From DATLBY01 sp035526665 (GTDB lineage Bacteria > Acidobacteriota > Terriglobia > Bryobacterales > Bryobacteraceae), in assembly GCA_035526665.1 (NCBI GenBank), contig DATLBY010000192.1, positions 1-23,250 on the forward strand: DNA of 23,250 nucleotides, read 5' to 3'. The notes under the pieces were generated by a model. It saw only the letters and a list, made by a program, of their open reading frames with translations. It searched no databases and had not been told where the DNA came from. Positions 1 to 6,275 of the stretch are shown here, piece after piece. Positions within the stretch are counted from its first letter, which is position 1; each line of letters begins with the position of its first letter. Position numbers and translations under genes: made by a program.

Positions 1-138
1 ATTCTCCGCCATCACGTTGTCTCCTAACAATGGCCTGGGCTGCGTTCATGGCGTCCAAGATGCGGACGGTTCGCTCGTGAGGCTTCACCTCCCCGCGCGG
101 GACGGACAGGTTTCGGCCGCCCTACGGAAAGCGTTTGA

Positions 139-539
139 TCGAGTCACCGCGGGGTTGCCGCCTTACTTGGAATGCGAAAACTGGTCGACGGGCCAGGCTG
201 GATATTTCCGGCGCCCACCGCGAGCGGTCACATTGAGAAATCAAGCCTAAAGAAACAGCATCACCGGGCCTGTCAAGATGCCGGGTGCCTGGGTTCCCCC
301 TCTACACTTTCCGGCACACCTGTCTTACCCGCTGGGCTGCCTACATGGACCCGTATACGCTCGGATATTTGGCGGGACACGGCGATTTCTCAACCACAAA
401 GCGGTACGTCCATCCGGAAGCCCACACCATAAAGGCAGCGATGGAAAGAGCCCGCGAGGGTCAGGGTAGGCATAGAATCGGGCATAGTGACGAAAAAACG
501 GCTGAAAGCGTAAAGCCTTCAACCGTTATAAGTCATTGA
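139..539 (+). pseudogene. Tyrosine recombinase (integrase) C-terminal remnant, frameshifted
   Basis: This is the C-terminal catalytic half of a phage/island-type tyrosine recombinase. Frame 1 from about 139 reads an integrase-like stretch (GWIFPAPTASGHIEKSSLKK) up to about 284. The match then continues in frame 3 with FPLYTFRHTCLTRW and the block LAGHGDFSTTKRYVHP, which holds the second active-site box (GH) and the catalytic Tyr in KRY. Restoring one G in the GGG run at 283-285 joins the two frames, so I infer a single-base deletion. Upstream of 139 frame 1 is closed by a stop, and positions 1-138 show no recognisable protein in any frame, so the N-terminal half is missing or decayed. The remnant ends 17 bases from the 3' end of a tRNA gene, the usual place for an island integrase. 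It is almost certainly inactive. Confidence 0.8.
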
Positions 540-555
540 CTCTATTTAAGATAAT

Positions 556-632
556 TGGTCGGGGCGAGAGGATTCGAACCTCCGGCCTCCTGGTCCCGAA
601 CCAGGCGCTCTACCAGGCTGAGCCACGCCCCG
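556..632 (-). tRNA. tRNA-Pro (anticodon CGG)
   Basis: A complete cloverleaf is visible on the minus strand. The acceptor stem CGGGGCG (632-626) pairs with CGCCCCG (566-560). The anticodon stem CCTGG/CCAGG encloses the loop TTCGGGA, giving anticodon CGG, which reads proline codon CCG. The T-arm is GGAGGTTCGAATCCTC. The discriminator is A (559) and the terminal CCA (558-556) is encoded. The layout matches bacterial tRNA-Pro, including the GCCTGG D-loop. The 3' end faces the integrase remnant, so this gene is the likely attachment site of the former element. Confidence 0.97.
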
Positions 633-654
633 ACAGTTTGGAAAGAGCACTTTC

Positions 655-683
655 AGTGTAGCATTACGCTTCACCGCCGCAAA
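655..683 (-). promoter_or_regulatory. Candidate sigma-70 promoter for tRNA-Pro
   Basis: On the minus strand a TACACT -10 hexamer (660-655) has an extended TGn just before it. A weak -35 TTTGCG (683-678) lies exactly 17 bases upstream. Transcription would start about 15 bases before the mature tRNA. The -35 is poor, so the call rests on the extended -10 and the position in the gap between the upstream operon and the tRNA. Confidence 0.45.
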
Positions 684-706
684 CCTTCCGCCAGTAATTC
701 CGCGAG

Positions 707-925
707 CTAATAGGGAGGCGTCAGAGGCAGATACTCAAATTGCGCCGGATCCAATCCTCTTTCCGCAAGCTGGCGCACGCATTCAGACGCGGAGTTTCCC
801 AGCGCCTCGATGGTACGCACCGGGAGAGTTTGCGGCGAGTATAACTCTAAAGCAATCCATTTGCCGGTCAAAGCGAAGCGCTCTGATAGTGTGAGGTGGT
901 CGGGCGAACGCCCCAAAAAATTCAA
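707..925 (-). CDS. Small conserved-looking protein, 72 aa, TTG start
   Basis: The 72-residue product is of unknown function. It is soluble, with no signal peptide, membrane segment or cysteine motif. Its core is a beta-rich stretch (TGKWIALELYSPQTLPVR) followed by an acidic helix and the ending LDPAQFEYLPLTPPY. It resembles small hypothetical proteins I associate with Acidobacteria, but no function is known to me. No ATG exists in the usable frame. The only sensible start is TTG at 925-923, which overlaps the TGA of the upstream gene as TTGA, with GAGGAG about ten bases upstream. Starting further upstream would place it out of frame inside the preceding gene. Translational coupling to the upstream secreted-protein gene is inferred. 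Confidence 0.6.
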   Translation of the reverse strand: MNFLGRSPDHLTLSERFALTGKWIALELYSPQTLPVRTIEALGNSASECVRQLAERGLDPAQFEYLPLTPPY

Positions 926-2031
926 AACTTGCGAAGCTCCTCTACCACGGCATTCAGCCCGCGCTTGCGATAGAGTTCTGCCAGGCGCTGCTCTTCCGGG
1001 CTTGGCGTGGGCAGCTTTGACGCGCGAGACGGTATCCACATCCTGCCGTCCGTATACTCAACGCTACTCACGAAACCGGTCATTCCCTCAATGTGGATCG
1101 CTTGGCCGTTGGGCTCGGAAAATTTGAATGCCACGTCCTGGATCACCATCGTCTTCTGCTGCGGCGCCAAGTCCAGCTCCACCGGAATGGAGCCCGCCAC
1201 ATACTCCTTGCCGCGGCTGTCCTTAATCATCCAGCCAATCTCTAAGGCCCGGACAGTTTTGTCGGATTTGTTAGTAAAAGAAAGCCGCGGCGATCTCGCC
1301 TCATCCGCCGCCACTCGCATCATTCCGTTCTCGGTACGGACCGGAGAGTCGGGTGTCTGCAAAAAAGCAAACTGGATCTGCCGCTCGGATACGGTATTAG
1401 TGCCCCGGCCGGCCCGGGCGACGCGGGCATCCATGCCCGCACGCGCCGCCTGACGTTCCAAGCTGGCCAGCATCTCGGTGCGGAGCGCCTCACCGCCGCT
1501 GGCCTCCAGCACGCTCTTGAAATGCTTACGATCCCGCCGCGCTTCCAGTTCCCAAACAGTCATGGAACGTCTGCAATTCAACTTATTTGGGCCATAAAAG
1601 CTCAAGTCATCGAACAGAACGCCATCCAGCCCAACCTGCACCAGCGGACCATTTCCCAGTTGCAGCGGCCGCAGCAGCCGGAGGTCAATCCGGATCGGAA
1701 ACGCCTCCCCGGGACCGATGTTAAGACTCGGCACCGATACGGACGCCTTACCGCCCGGCGTAACTTCCTGCGCCGTCACCAGCAACGTGATTCCCCGGAT
1801 CCGCCGGCCTTGCGAATTCCTCAACGAGAGCGACGTATGTAAATCCAGCAGCATGGCGCCGCCGCGCGGAGAGGCGCTCGATTCCCCCCAGTCAGCCGAC
1901 AGCACCGTTACCGGAGCATCCTCAGGCAAGGTGATATGTAGAGTGCTATGCGGGTCCAGACGAGTGGACTGAGCCAGTAATCCGCACGCCCCCAGCAAGG
2001 CCAAACTCAGAAATTTACTGCGAGTACACAT
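922..2031 (-). CDS. Exported protein of unknown function in the sigma/anti-sigma operon
   Basis: This 369-residue protein has an N-terminal export signal: a short basic region (RSK) and the hydrophobic run FLSLALLGACGLLA. Cleavage may follow LAQ at about residue 21. LGAC at 13-16 also resembles a lipobox, so it could instead be a lipoprotein. The rest is soluble and beta-rich. Two similar blocks about regulated surface-like strands seem present (around 40-110 and 225-330), and the C-terminus is a charged helix. I do not recognise the family. The start overlaps the end of the anti-sigma gene by 17 bases. Its position as the third gene of an ECF sigma/anti-sigma unit suggests it is an envelope protein linked to that signal, either a target or a sensor partner; this is inference. 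The ATG at 2031 lacks a strong ribosome-binding site, consistent with coupling. Confidence 0.8.
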   Translation of the reverse strand: MCTRSKFLSLALLGACGLLAQSTRLDPHSTLHITLPEDAPVTVLSADWGESSASPRGGAMLLDLHTSLSLRNSQGRRIRGITLLVTAQEVTPGGKASVSVPSLNIGPGEAFPIRIDLRLLRPLQLGNGPLVQVGLDGVLFDDLSFYGPNKLNCRRSMTVWELEARRDRKHFKSVLEASGGEALRTEMLASLERQAARAGMDARVARAGRGTNTVSERQIQFAFLQTPDSPVRTENGMMRVAADEARSPRLSFTNKSDKTVRALEIGWMIKDSRGKEYVAGSIPVELDLAPQQKTMVIQDVAFKFSEPNGQAIHIEGMTGFVSSVEYTDGRMWIPSRASKLPTPSPEEQRLAELYRKRGLNAVVEELRKF

Positions 2032-2575
2032 TGTTTATCGTTACCTGCCCCGTCTCGGAGTCCACATACCGAGCTCGCAGAGATCCCGGGCTACTGCCGA
2101 ACAATACTGTCTTACCGCCGCGCTGGTGCAGCAATATTAGTGCAGCGCCGTTATCTTTTAACTCGATCCCGCCCGCCGTCTCCTGGACGGTTACCTGGCG
2201 CCTGGGCAGCCGAGGCGGAATACTCAACCACCATGCCGTCATCATCAGCCCCGTGACGGACGCAAGCACAGCCGAGGCTCGCCAGCCAATCCCGCGAGTG
2301 CTTGTGGACTTTGCGATCACGGGCGCAATACATTCTCCGGCTGCCAACCCGACTCGAATGTTTCCCGTCATCTCGGCCGCCAGACGCTCCCAGTCCAGGT
2401 CTGCCGGCATCCTGCGCGCCTCACTCCGCAGCTTCTCTTTCGCGGACTCAAAAGAATGCAGCACATCCTCGCATGAGGGACAGTTGTGCAGGTGCCGGGC
2501 AATCCGCCATCTTGCGTACGGGTGCAAATCCCTGCCCGCGAACAGGGCTAAATCCTTTTCGCTTGGGTGGGTCAT
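2015..2575 (-). CDS. Anti-sigma factor with zinc-binding (ZAS) N-terminus and one TM segment
   Basis: This 186-residue protein is likely an inner-membrane anti-sigma factor that holds the adjacent ECF sigma factor inactive. The N-terminal cytoplasmic part carries the ZAS zinc motif H28-x3-C32-x2-C35 (HLHNCPSC). A hydrophobic segment at about residues 97-117 (ASAVLASVTGLMMTAWWLSI) is a single membrane span. The roughly 70-residue C-terminal part would be periplasmic and looks beta-rich. The ATG at 2575 was chosen because AAGGAAACC lies just upstream and because it overlaps the sigma stop as ATGA, the usual arrangement for such pairs. An in-frame upstream extension inside the sigma gene has no support. 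The signal it senses cannot be read from sequence. Confidence 0.9.
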   Translation of the reverse strand: MTHPSEKDLALFAGRDLHPYARWRIARHLHNCPSCEDVLHSFESAKEKLRSEARRMPADLDWERLAAEMTGNIRVGLAAGECIAPVIAKSTSTRGIGWRASAVLASVTGLMMTAWWLSIPPRLPRRQVTVQETAGGIELKDNGAALILLHQRGGKTVLFGSSPGSLRARYVDSETGQVTINNVYSQ

Positions 2576-3171
2576 GGTTTCCTTCTTTCCAGATACCGTC
2601 GAAACTTGATTCGCGCGTTCGCAATATGGGAACGCACCGTGGCCTTGGTGCAATTTAACCGGCGCGCCACCTCTTCCGCCGGCAGCCCTTCCACATCCCG
2701 CAGCAGCAGCGCCGTGCGCTCGCGTTCCGTCAAGAGCCGGAGCCCATCCTCCAAATACACCGCTCGCTCCGACTGCAGCAGCAACTGTTCCGGGCTCTGC
2801 GATGGCAAGGTCGCGATCGGATCCGCCAGATCGTCGATATCGGAGAACGAAACGCGCCCGTGGCGGCGCAAAAAATCGATGGCGGTGTTGCTCGCGATGC
2901 GAGACAGCCAGTGCGCCGCTTTCTCCGTATCTTTCAATTGATCTTGGCGCTGCAGCGCCTTGATGAAGGTCTCCTGCGTCAGATCCTGCGCATCGTCGAC
3001 GCTGTCCACCATGCGGTAAATCTGCAGGAAGATGCGCCGCAGGTTTTCCGACACGAACCGGGCATGCCGCTCCTGCTGCGACTCCTGCACACTCCCGGAG
3101 AAGGAAGTCTCTGCGGTTTCACCCATCGAACCACCCAGGCCGATCTCTTCCGGAGTTTGCAAGCCAGTCAT
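2572..3171 (-). CDS. ECF-family RNA polymerase sigma factor
   Basis: This 199-residue protein has the two-domain build of an extracytoplasmic-function sigma factor. Region 2 (about residues 45-106) includes DDAQDLTQETFIKAL and the -10 recognition helix WLSRIASNTAIDFLRR. Region 4 (about 140-192) has ERERTALLLRDVEGLPAEEV and the helix-turn-helix CTKATVRSHIANARIKFRR. Region 3 is absent, as expected for the family. A 35-residue N-terminal extension precedes region 2; the internal Met at residue 16 is an alternative start. It is the first gene of a four-gene minus-strand unit and overlaps its anti-sigma partner by 4 bases. I saw no convincing ECF-type autoregulatory promoter in the 101-base gap upstream. 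Confidence 0.95.
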   Translation of the reverse strand: MTGLQTPEEIGLGGSMGETAETSFSGSVQESQQERHARFVSENLRRIFLQIYRMVDSVDDAQDLTQETFIKALQRQDQLKDTEKAAHWLSRIASNTAIDFLRRHGRVSFSDIDDLADPIATLPSQSPEQLLLQSERAVYLEDGLRLLTERERTALLLRDVEGLPAEEVARRLNCTKATVRSHIANARIKFRRYLERRKP

Positions 3172-3272
3172 GCCTACTAAGACATGACGCGACCAAGTTC
3201 AAAACGTGGACTCCAGTTTTTCGGCGCTATTCTGATTGTAGCGAAAGGCAGCTTTATGGCCCAGAGGCATTT

Positions 3273-4433
3273 ATGAGGAACGTTGCGGTAATCGGCATCG
3301 GCAAAACACCCTTTGGCGTCTTCGCCGACCGAGACCTTCGTTCCCTGGCGATCGAATCCGGAGACAAGTGTTTGAAAAATGGGCACGTTAGCCCACGAGA
3401 GGTTGAGGCGTTCTATCTCGGTAACTTCGCCGGCCCGTCGTTTGTGGGGCAGAGCCACCTGGCCCCATTCATCGCCTCGAAGATGGGCATTATCGGCGTG
3501 CCCGCCACCCGTTTTGAGGCCGCTTGCGCCTCCAGCGGTTCGGCCTTCTTCCACGCCTTCTCCGCCGTTGCGGCCGGGCTGCACGACATCGTCCTGGTCA
3601 CCGGCGTCGAGAAGATGACATCCCAGCAAACCGCGCGTGTCTCCGAGATCCTGGCGATGGCCGGAGACTGCGGCACCGAGGGGAAAGCCGGCGCCACCTT
3701 CCCTGCCCTGTTCGCCATGATTGCCAGGCGGCATATGCACGATTACGGGACCACCCGCGAGCATCTGGCGGCGGTCGCGGTGAAAAATCATGCCAATGGC
3801 GCTAAGAACCCGGATGCGCACCTGAAGAAACCGATCACCCTGGAGCAGGCGCTCGCCGGTAAGCCGATCGCCGAACCGCTCACGCTCTTCGACTGCTCGC
3901 TGGTGAGCGACGGCGCTGCATCTGTCCTGCTGGCGCCGCTGGAGCGAGCCCACGAGTTCACGGACAAGCCGGTGCGGGTCCTCGGGATCGCGCAAACCTC
4001 TGACTATGTGGCACTCGATGAGAAGAGGGACATCACCACGTTCGATGCGGTACGAACAGCGGCCGGGCAGGCGTACGCCCGGTCCGGCGTCACGGCGAAA
4101 GACATCCAGTTCGCCGAGATTCACGACTGTTTCACCATCGCGGAAATCATCGCCATCGAAGATCTCGGCTTCGTTGAGAAGGGCCAGGGCGGCTTTTACA
4201 CCATGGAAGGCCATACCTGCCTGCAGGGCGAACGCCCCGTCAATACCAGCGGAGGTCTGAAAGCCAAGGGCCATCCGGTGGGCGCAACCGGCGTCGCGCA
4301 GATTTGCGACGTGGTGCTCCAGATCCGCGGCCAGGCCGGAGAGCGGCAGCTCAAGCGCAATCAGCTCGGGCTGGCGCAAAATCTTGGAGGCTCCGGCGCC
4401 TCCTGCGTGGTAACCGTGCTGGGGGCCGCGTGA
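3273..4433 (+). CDS. Thiolase-family acyl-CoA acyltransferase (SCP-x-like group)
   Basis: The 386-residue length is typical of thiolases. The nucleophile Cys85 lies in FEAACASSG. The glycine-rich catalytic block GGLKAKGHPVGATG supplies His334. H284-D285-C286 (EIHDCF) and the ending NLGGSGASC resemble the SCP-x/archaeal thiolase branch, where HDCF is characteristic, rather than the classical PhaA/AtoB branch. Such enzymes do Claisen condensation or thiolytic cleavage of acyl-CoA in the cytoplasm, often together with DUF35-type OB proteins. The next gene encodes a tiny OB-like protein and overlaps the stop as GTGA, which supports that branch. AGAGG lies five bases before the ATG. The substrate is unknown. 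The aminotransferase downstream hints at a small dedicated biosynthetic route, which is inference. Confidence 0.92.
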   Translation: MRNVAVIGIGKTPFGVFADRDLRSLAIESGDKCLKNGHVSPREVEAFYLGNFAGPSFVGQSHLAPFIASKMGIIGVPATRFEAACASSGSAFFHAFSAVAAGLHDIVLVTGVEKMTSQQTARVSEILAMAGDCGTEGKAGATFPALFAMIARRHMHDYGTTREHLAAVAVKNHANGAKNPDAHLKKPITLEQALAGKPIAEPLTLFDCSLVSDGAASVLLAPLERAHEFTDKPVRVLGIAQTSDYVALDEKRDITTFDAVRTAAGQAYARSGVTAKDIQFAEIHDCFTIAEIIAIEDLGFVEKGQGGFYTMEGHTCLQGERPVNTSGGLKAKGHPVGATGVAQICDVVLQIRGQAGERQLKRNQLGLAQNLGGSGASCVVTVLGAA

Positions 4434-4636
4434 AAGGAATTGTGTACACGGAAACGGTAGTGCATGCCGCTCCCGCAGCCTTCGTGGCGGAAGCGCCTTA
4501 CCAAATTGCGATCGTCACCTTGGAGGATGGAAAGCGAGTGACTGGAAGAATCGTGGGCGAACGCGTCCAGGTGGACGACCCGGTCGAGGGAATTGAGATG
4601 CGAGCGGGAGTTCCTTTCTTCCGGCGGGCGGCATGA
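4430..4636 (+). CDS. Minimal OB-fold (DUF35-like) partner of the thiolase
   Basis: This 68-residue, beta-rich protein reads like the C-terminal OB-fold half of DUF35 proteins (QIAIVTLEDGKRVTGRIVG, then VQVDDPVEGIEMRAGVPFF). DUF35 proteins normally carry an N-terminal zinc ribbon with four cysteines. Here there are no cysteines at all, so the ribbon is absent. Known DUF35 proteins bind thiolases and either bridge them to a second enzyme or shape the active site, so a structural or acyl-binding role next to the thiolase is likely. GTG at 4430 is the start because it overlaps the thiolase stop (GTGA). The stop in turn overlaps the next ATG (ATGA). Confidence 0.75.
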   Translation: MKGIVYTETVVHAAPAAFVAEAPYQIAIVTLEDGKRVTGRIVGERVQVDDPVEGIEMRAGVPFFRRAA

Positions 4637-5793
4637 AGCTAGCCTCGCGGATGGACCGCATCCTGATTGAGACCGCATTTGAAGTTCTCGTAAGGGCCCG
4701 CGCACTCGAAGCCCAGGGAAAAAGCGTCATTCACCTCGAAATCGGCGAGCCGGATTTCGAGACGCCGGAGAACATTGTCGAAGCCGCCAAAACGGCCCTG
4801 GATGAGGGCTGGACACACTATGGGCCCACCCAGGGCTATCCCGAGCTCCGGCAGGCCATTGCCTCACATGTCAGTGAGACGCGGAAAGTAAGTGTGGGTG
4901 CCGAACACGTCTGTGTCGTGCCCGGCGGTAAGCCGATTCTTTTCTTTCCGATGCTCGCCCTGCTGGAAAAAGGGGACGAGGTCATTTATCCGAACCCCGG
5001 CTTCCCCATCTATGAGTCCATGATCCGGTTCCTCGAAGGAGTGCCCGTCCCGGTTCCCCTGGTGGAAAGCCGGGGTTTCTCTTTCGATCTCGATATTCTG
5101 CGGGAAAGCTTGAGTGATCGCACAAAACTGCTGATCCTCAACTCCCCCCAAAATCCGACCGGCGGGGTGATTCCACCGGATGACATTCAGGCAATTGCCG
5201 AAATGGTGCGTGATCGCGATCTCATGGTGCTATCCGACGAAATTTACTCGCGCATCTATTACGGAGATGCCCCTGCGTCCATCGCGAGTCAACCGGGAAT
5301 GCTTGGGAAAACAATCCTGCTGGATGGCTTCTCGAAGATCTACGCCATGACCGGCTGGCGGATGGGTTACGGCGTCATGCCCGAATGGCTGGTGGATGCC
5401 GTAAACAAGCTGATGGTGAACTCAAACTCCTGCACCGCGAGCTTCACCCAGCGCGCCGGAATCGAGGCGCTTCAGGGACCGCAAGACGCACCCCGGCAGA
5501 TGGTGGCCGAGTTTCACCGGAGACGTGATCTGTTCTGCGACGGGTTGAACACTCTTCCGGGATTCCGCTGCGCGCGTCCCGAAGGCGCGTTCTACGCCTT
5601 TCCCAATATCACCGGCACCGGGATCAAATCAAAGGAATTGGCGGACGCGTTGCTGAACGAGGCCGGCGTGGCATGCCTGAGCGGAACCTCGTTCGGGGAA
5701 CATGGTGAGGGTTTCCTGCGGTTCAGCTACGCCAACTCAGTCGAGAATCTGAGTGAAGCCATCCGCCGGATCAGAAACTATCTCGCCAAATAG
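4633..5793 (+). CDS. Class I/II PLP-dependent aminotransferase (aspartate aminotransferase fold)
   Basis: This 386-residue fold-type I aminotransferase has the family landmarks. These are HYGPTQGYPELR near residue 62, LNSPQNPTGG with the conserved Asn at 173, DEIYSRIYY with Asp202 and Tyr205, and the Schiff-base Lys235 in DGFSKIYAMTGWRMGY. The C-terminal FLRFSYANS supplies the carboxylate-binding Arg. It moves an amino group between an amino acid and a 2-oxo acid in the cytoplasm; the amino donor cannot be predicted. Positions 97-112 read VPGGKPILFFPMLALL, with K in a spot where better-known aspartate aminotransferases usually have GAKQAL-type sequence, so it belongs to a less-studied subgroup. 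It is the last gene of the thiolase operon, coupled by ATGA, and is followed by a terminator hairpin. Confidence 0.92.
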   Translation: MKLASRMDRILIETAFEVLVRARALEAQGKSVIHLEIGEPDFETPENIVEAAKTALDEGWTHYGPTQGYPELRQAIASHVSETRKVSVGAEHVCVVPGGKPILFFPMLALLEKGDEVIYPNPGFPIYESMIRFLEGVPVPVPLVESRGFSFDLDILRESLSDRTKLLILNSPQNPTGGVIPPDDIQAIAEMVRDRDLMVLSDEIYSRIYYGDAPASIASQPGMLGKTILLDGFSKIYAMTGWRMGYGVMPEWLVDAVNKLMVNSNSCTASFTQRAGIEALQGPQDAPRQMVAEFHRRRDLFCDGLNTLPGFRCARPEGAFYAFPNITGTGIKSKELADALLNEAGVACLSGTSFGEHGEGFLRFSYANSVENLSEAIRRIRNYLAK

Positions 5794-5797
5794 AATA

Positions 5798-5819
5798 GGC
5801 CCGATCTTTCGACCGGGCC
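5798..5819. terminator. Hairpin between convergent genes, likely bidirectional terminator
   Basis: GGCCCG (5798-5803) pairs with CGGGCC (5814-5819). One A-C mismatch and two more pairs follow, closing on a TTTC loop. It begins six bases after the aminotransferase stop and lies 26 bases from the stop of the convergent gene. There is no clean T-run on either side, so terminator function is likely but not certain. Confidence 0.6.
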
Positions 5820-5844
5820 CGTATCCTTAAATGCGCACCTGATG

Positions 5845-6081
5845 TCAGGCGACTTGCTGAGCTCTGTGCCTGCCCAAGATCTCCGTCATCTGATCCTTGA
5901 GATGGAGTTTCAGCTTCTTTAGCCGTATCTCCTCGATCTTGTCCTGCTCGGATGGCGCGTGCTTTGCCTCCAGCGCCTCCAACTGCCTGTCATAATCCGT
6001 GTGCTGGACGGACAGACGGCGGAACTCGTCATCGGTTGCCATCAGGTGCGCCTTCAATTCATCCAGCGCTGTGTTCTCCAT
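5845..6081 (-). CDS. DUF465/YdcH-family small coiled-coil protein
   Basis: This 78-residue, highly charged, all-helical protein matches the DUF465 (YdcH) pattern: an N-terminal helix ending near FRRLSVQHTDYDRQL, then the conserved segment IRLKKLKLHLKDQMTEIL at about residues 51-68. No cysteines, signal peptide or membrane segment are present. The family's role is not established. AAAAGGAG lies about nine bases before the ATG, a strong ribosome-binding site. The gene appears monocistronic, facing the aminotransferase gene across the hairpin at 5798-5819. Confidence 0.85.
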   Translation of the reverse strand: MENTALDELKAHLMATDDEFRRLSVQHTDYDRQLEALEAKHAPSEQDKIEEIRLKKLKLHLKDQMTEILGRHRAQQVA

Positions 6082-6142
6082 ATTAGGCTTCTCCTTTTGT
6101 AAACAGGCTTGAGCCCGTTCCTTCCGAGTAAAAGTACTGCCT

Positions 6143-6175
6143 CGAGCCGGCCGGATTTTGCTCCGGCCAGGCTCG
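6143..6175 (-). terminator. Strong hairpin downstream of the TonB receptor gene
   Basis: CGAGCC (6143-6148) pairs with GGCTCG (6170-6175), and GGCCGGA (6149-6155) pairs with TCCGGCC (6162-6168). That gives 13 pairs with one bulged A at 6169 and a six-base loop. It sits about 100 bases after the stop of the minus-strand receptor gene and ahead of the DUF465 gene. It probably ends the receptor transcript, though only a short TTTT follows about ten bases later. Confidence 0.5.
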
Positions 6176-6187
6176 TGACACTTCAGA

Positions 6188-6205
6188 CATTAACATGGAT
6201 TAATG
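6188..6205. repeat. Inverted repeat CATTAA-6-TTAATG
   Basis: Perfect 6-base arms CATTAA (6188-6193) and TTAATG (6200-6205) flank CATGGA in the AT-rich gap between the receptor and DUF465 genes. It could be a regulator site for the DUF465 gene or part of a 3' untranslated region. Nothing in the sequence decides between these. Confidence 0.4.
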
Positions 6206-6229
6206 GGCGTGACAAGCGCATGGGAACTT

Positions 6230-6246
6230 CCCTGTAACAGGGTTAC
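6230..6246. repeat. Two overlapping small inverted repeats
   Basis: CCCTG-TAA-CAGGG (6230-6242) overlaps GTAAC-AGG-GTTAC (6234-6246), so two mutually exclusive 5-base stems can form. They lie 30-46 bases after the receptor stop on the minus strand. They may be part of its 3' end or an operator; the role is unknown. Confidence 0.35.
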
Positions 6247-6275
6247 AAAGCAAAGCTATTCCTGCCTTTATGCTC

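Noticed and set aside
283..285. Programmed frameshift in the integrase G run
   Set aside because: The run is only three G, the N-terminal half is missing too, and decay explains the break better.
926..1039. Upstream extension of the 72-aa gene to an ATG at 1039
   Set aside because: It would translate the upstream gene out of frame; similarity-like sequence begins only after the TTG.
3172..3272. ECF-type autoregulated promoter upstream of the sigma gene
   Set aside because: A GAAC-like element is present but the spacing to any GTC-like -10 is too short to support the call.
3177..4379. 400-codon minus-strand frame opposite the thiolase
   Set aside because: It is the antisense of a gene with intact catalytic motifs, has no family features, and arises from GC-rich third-position bias.
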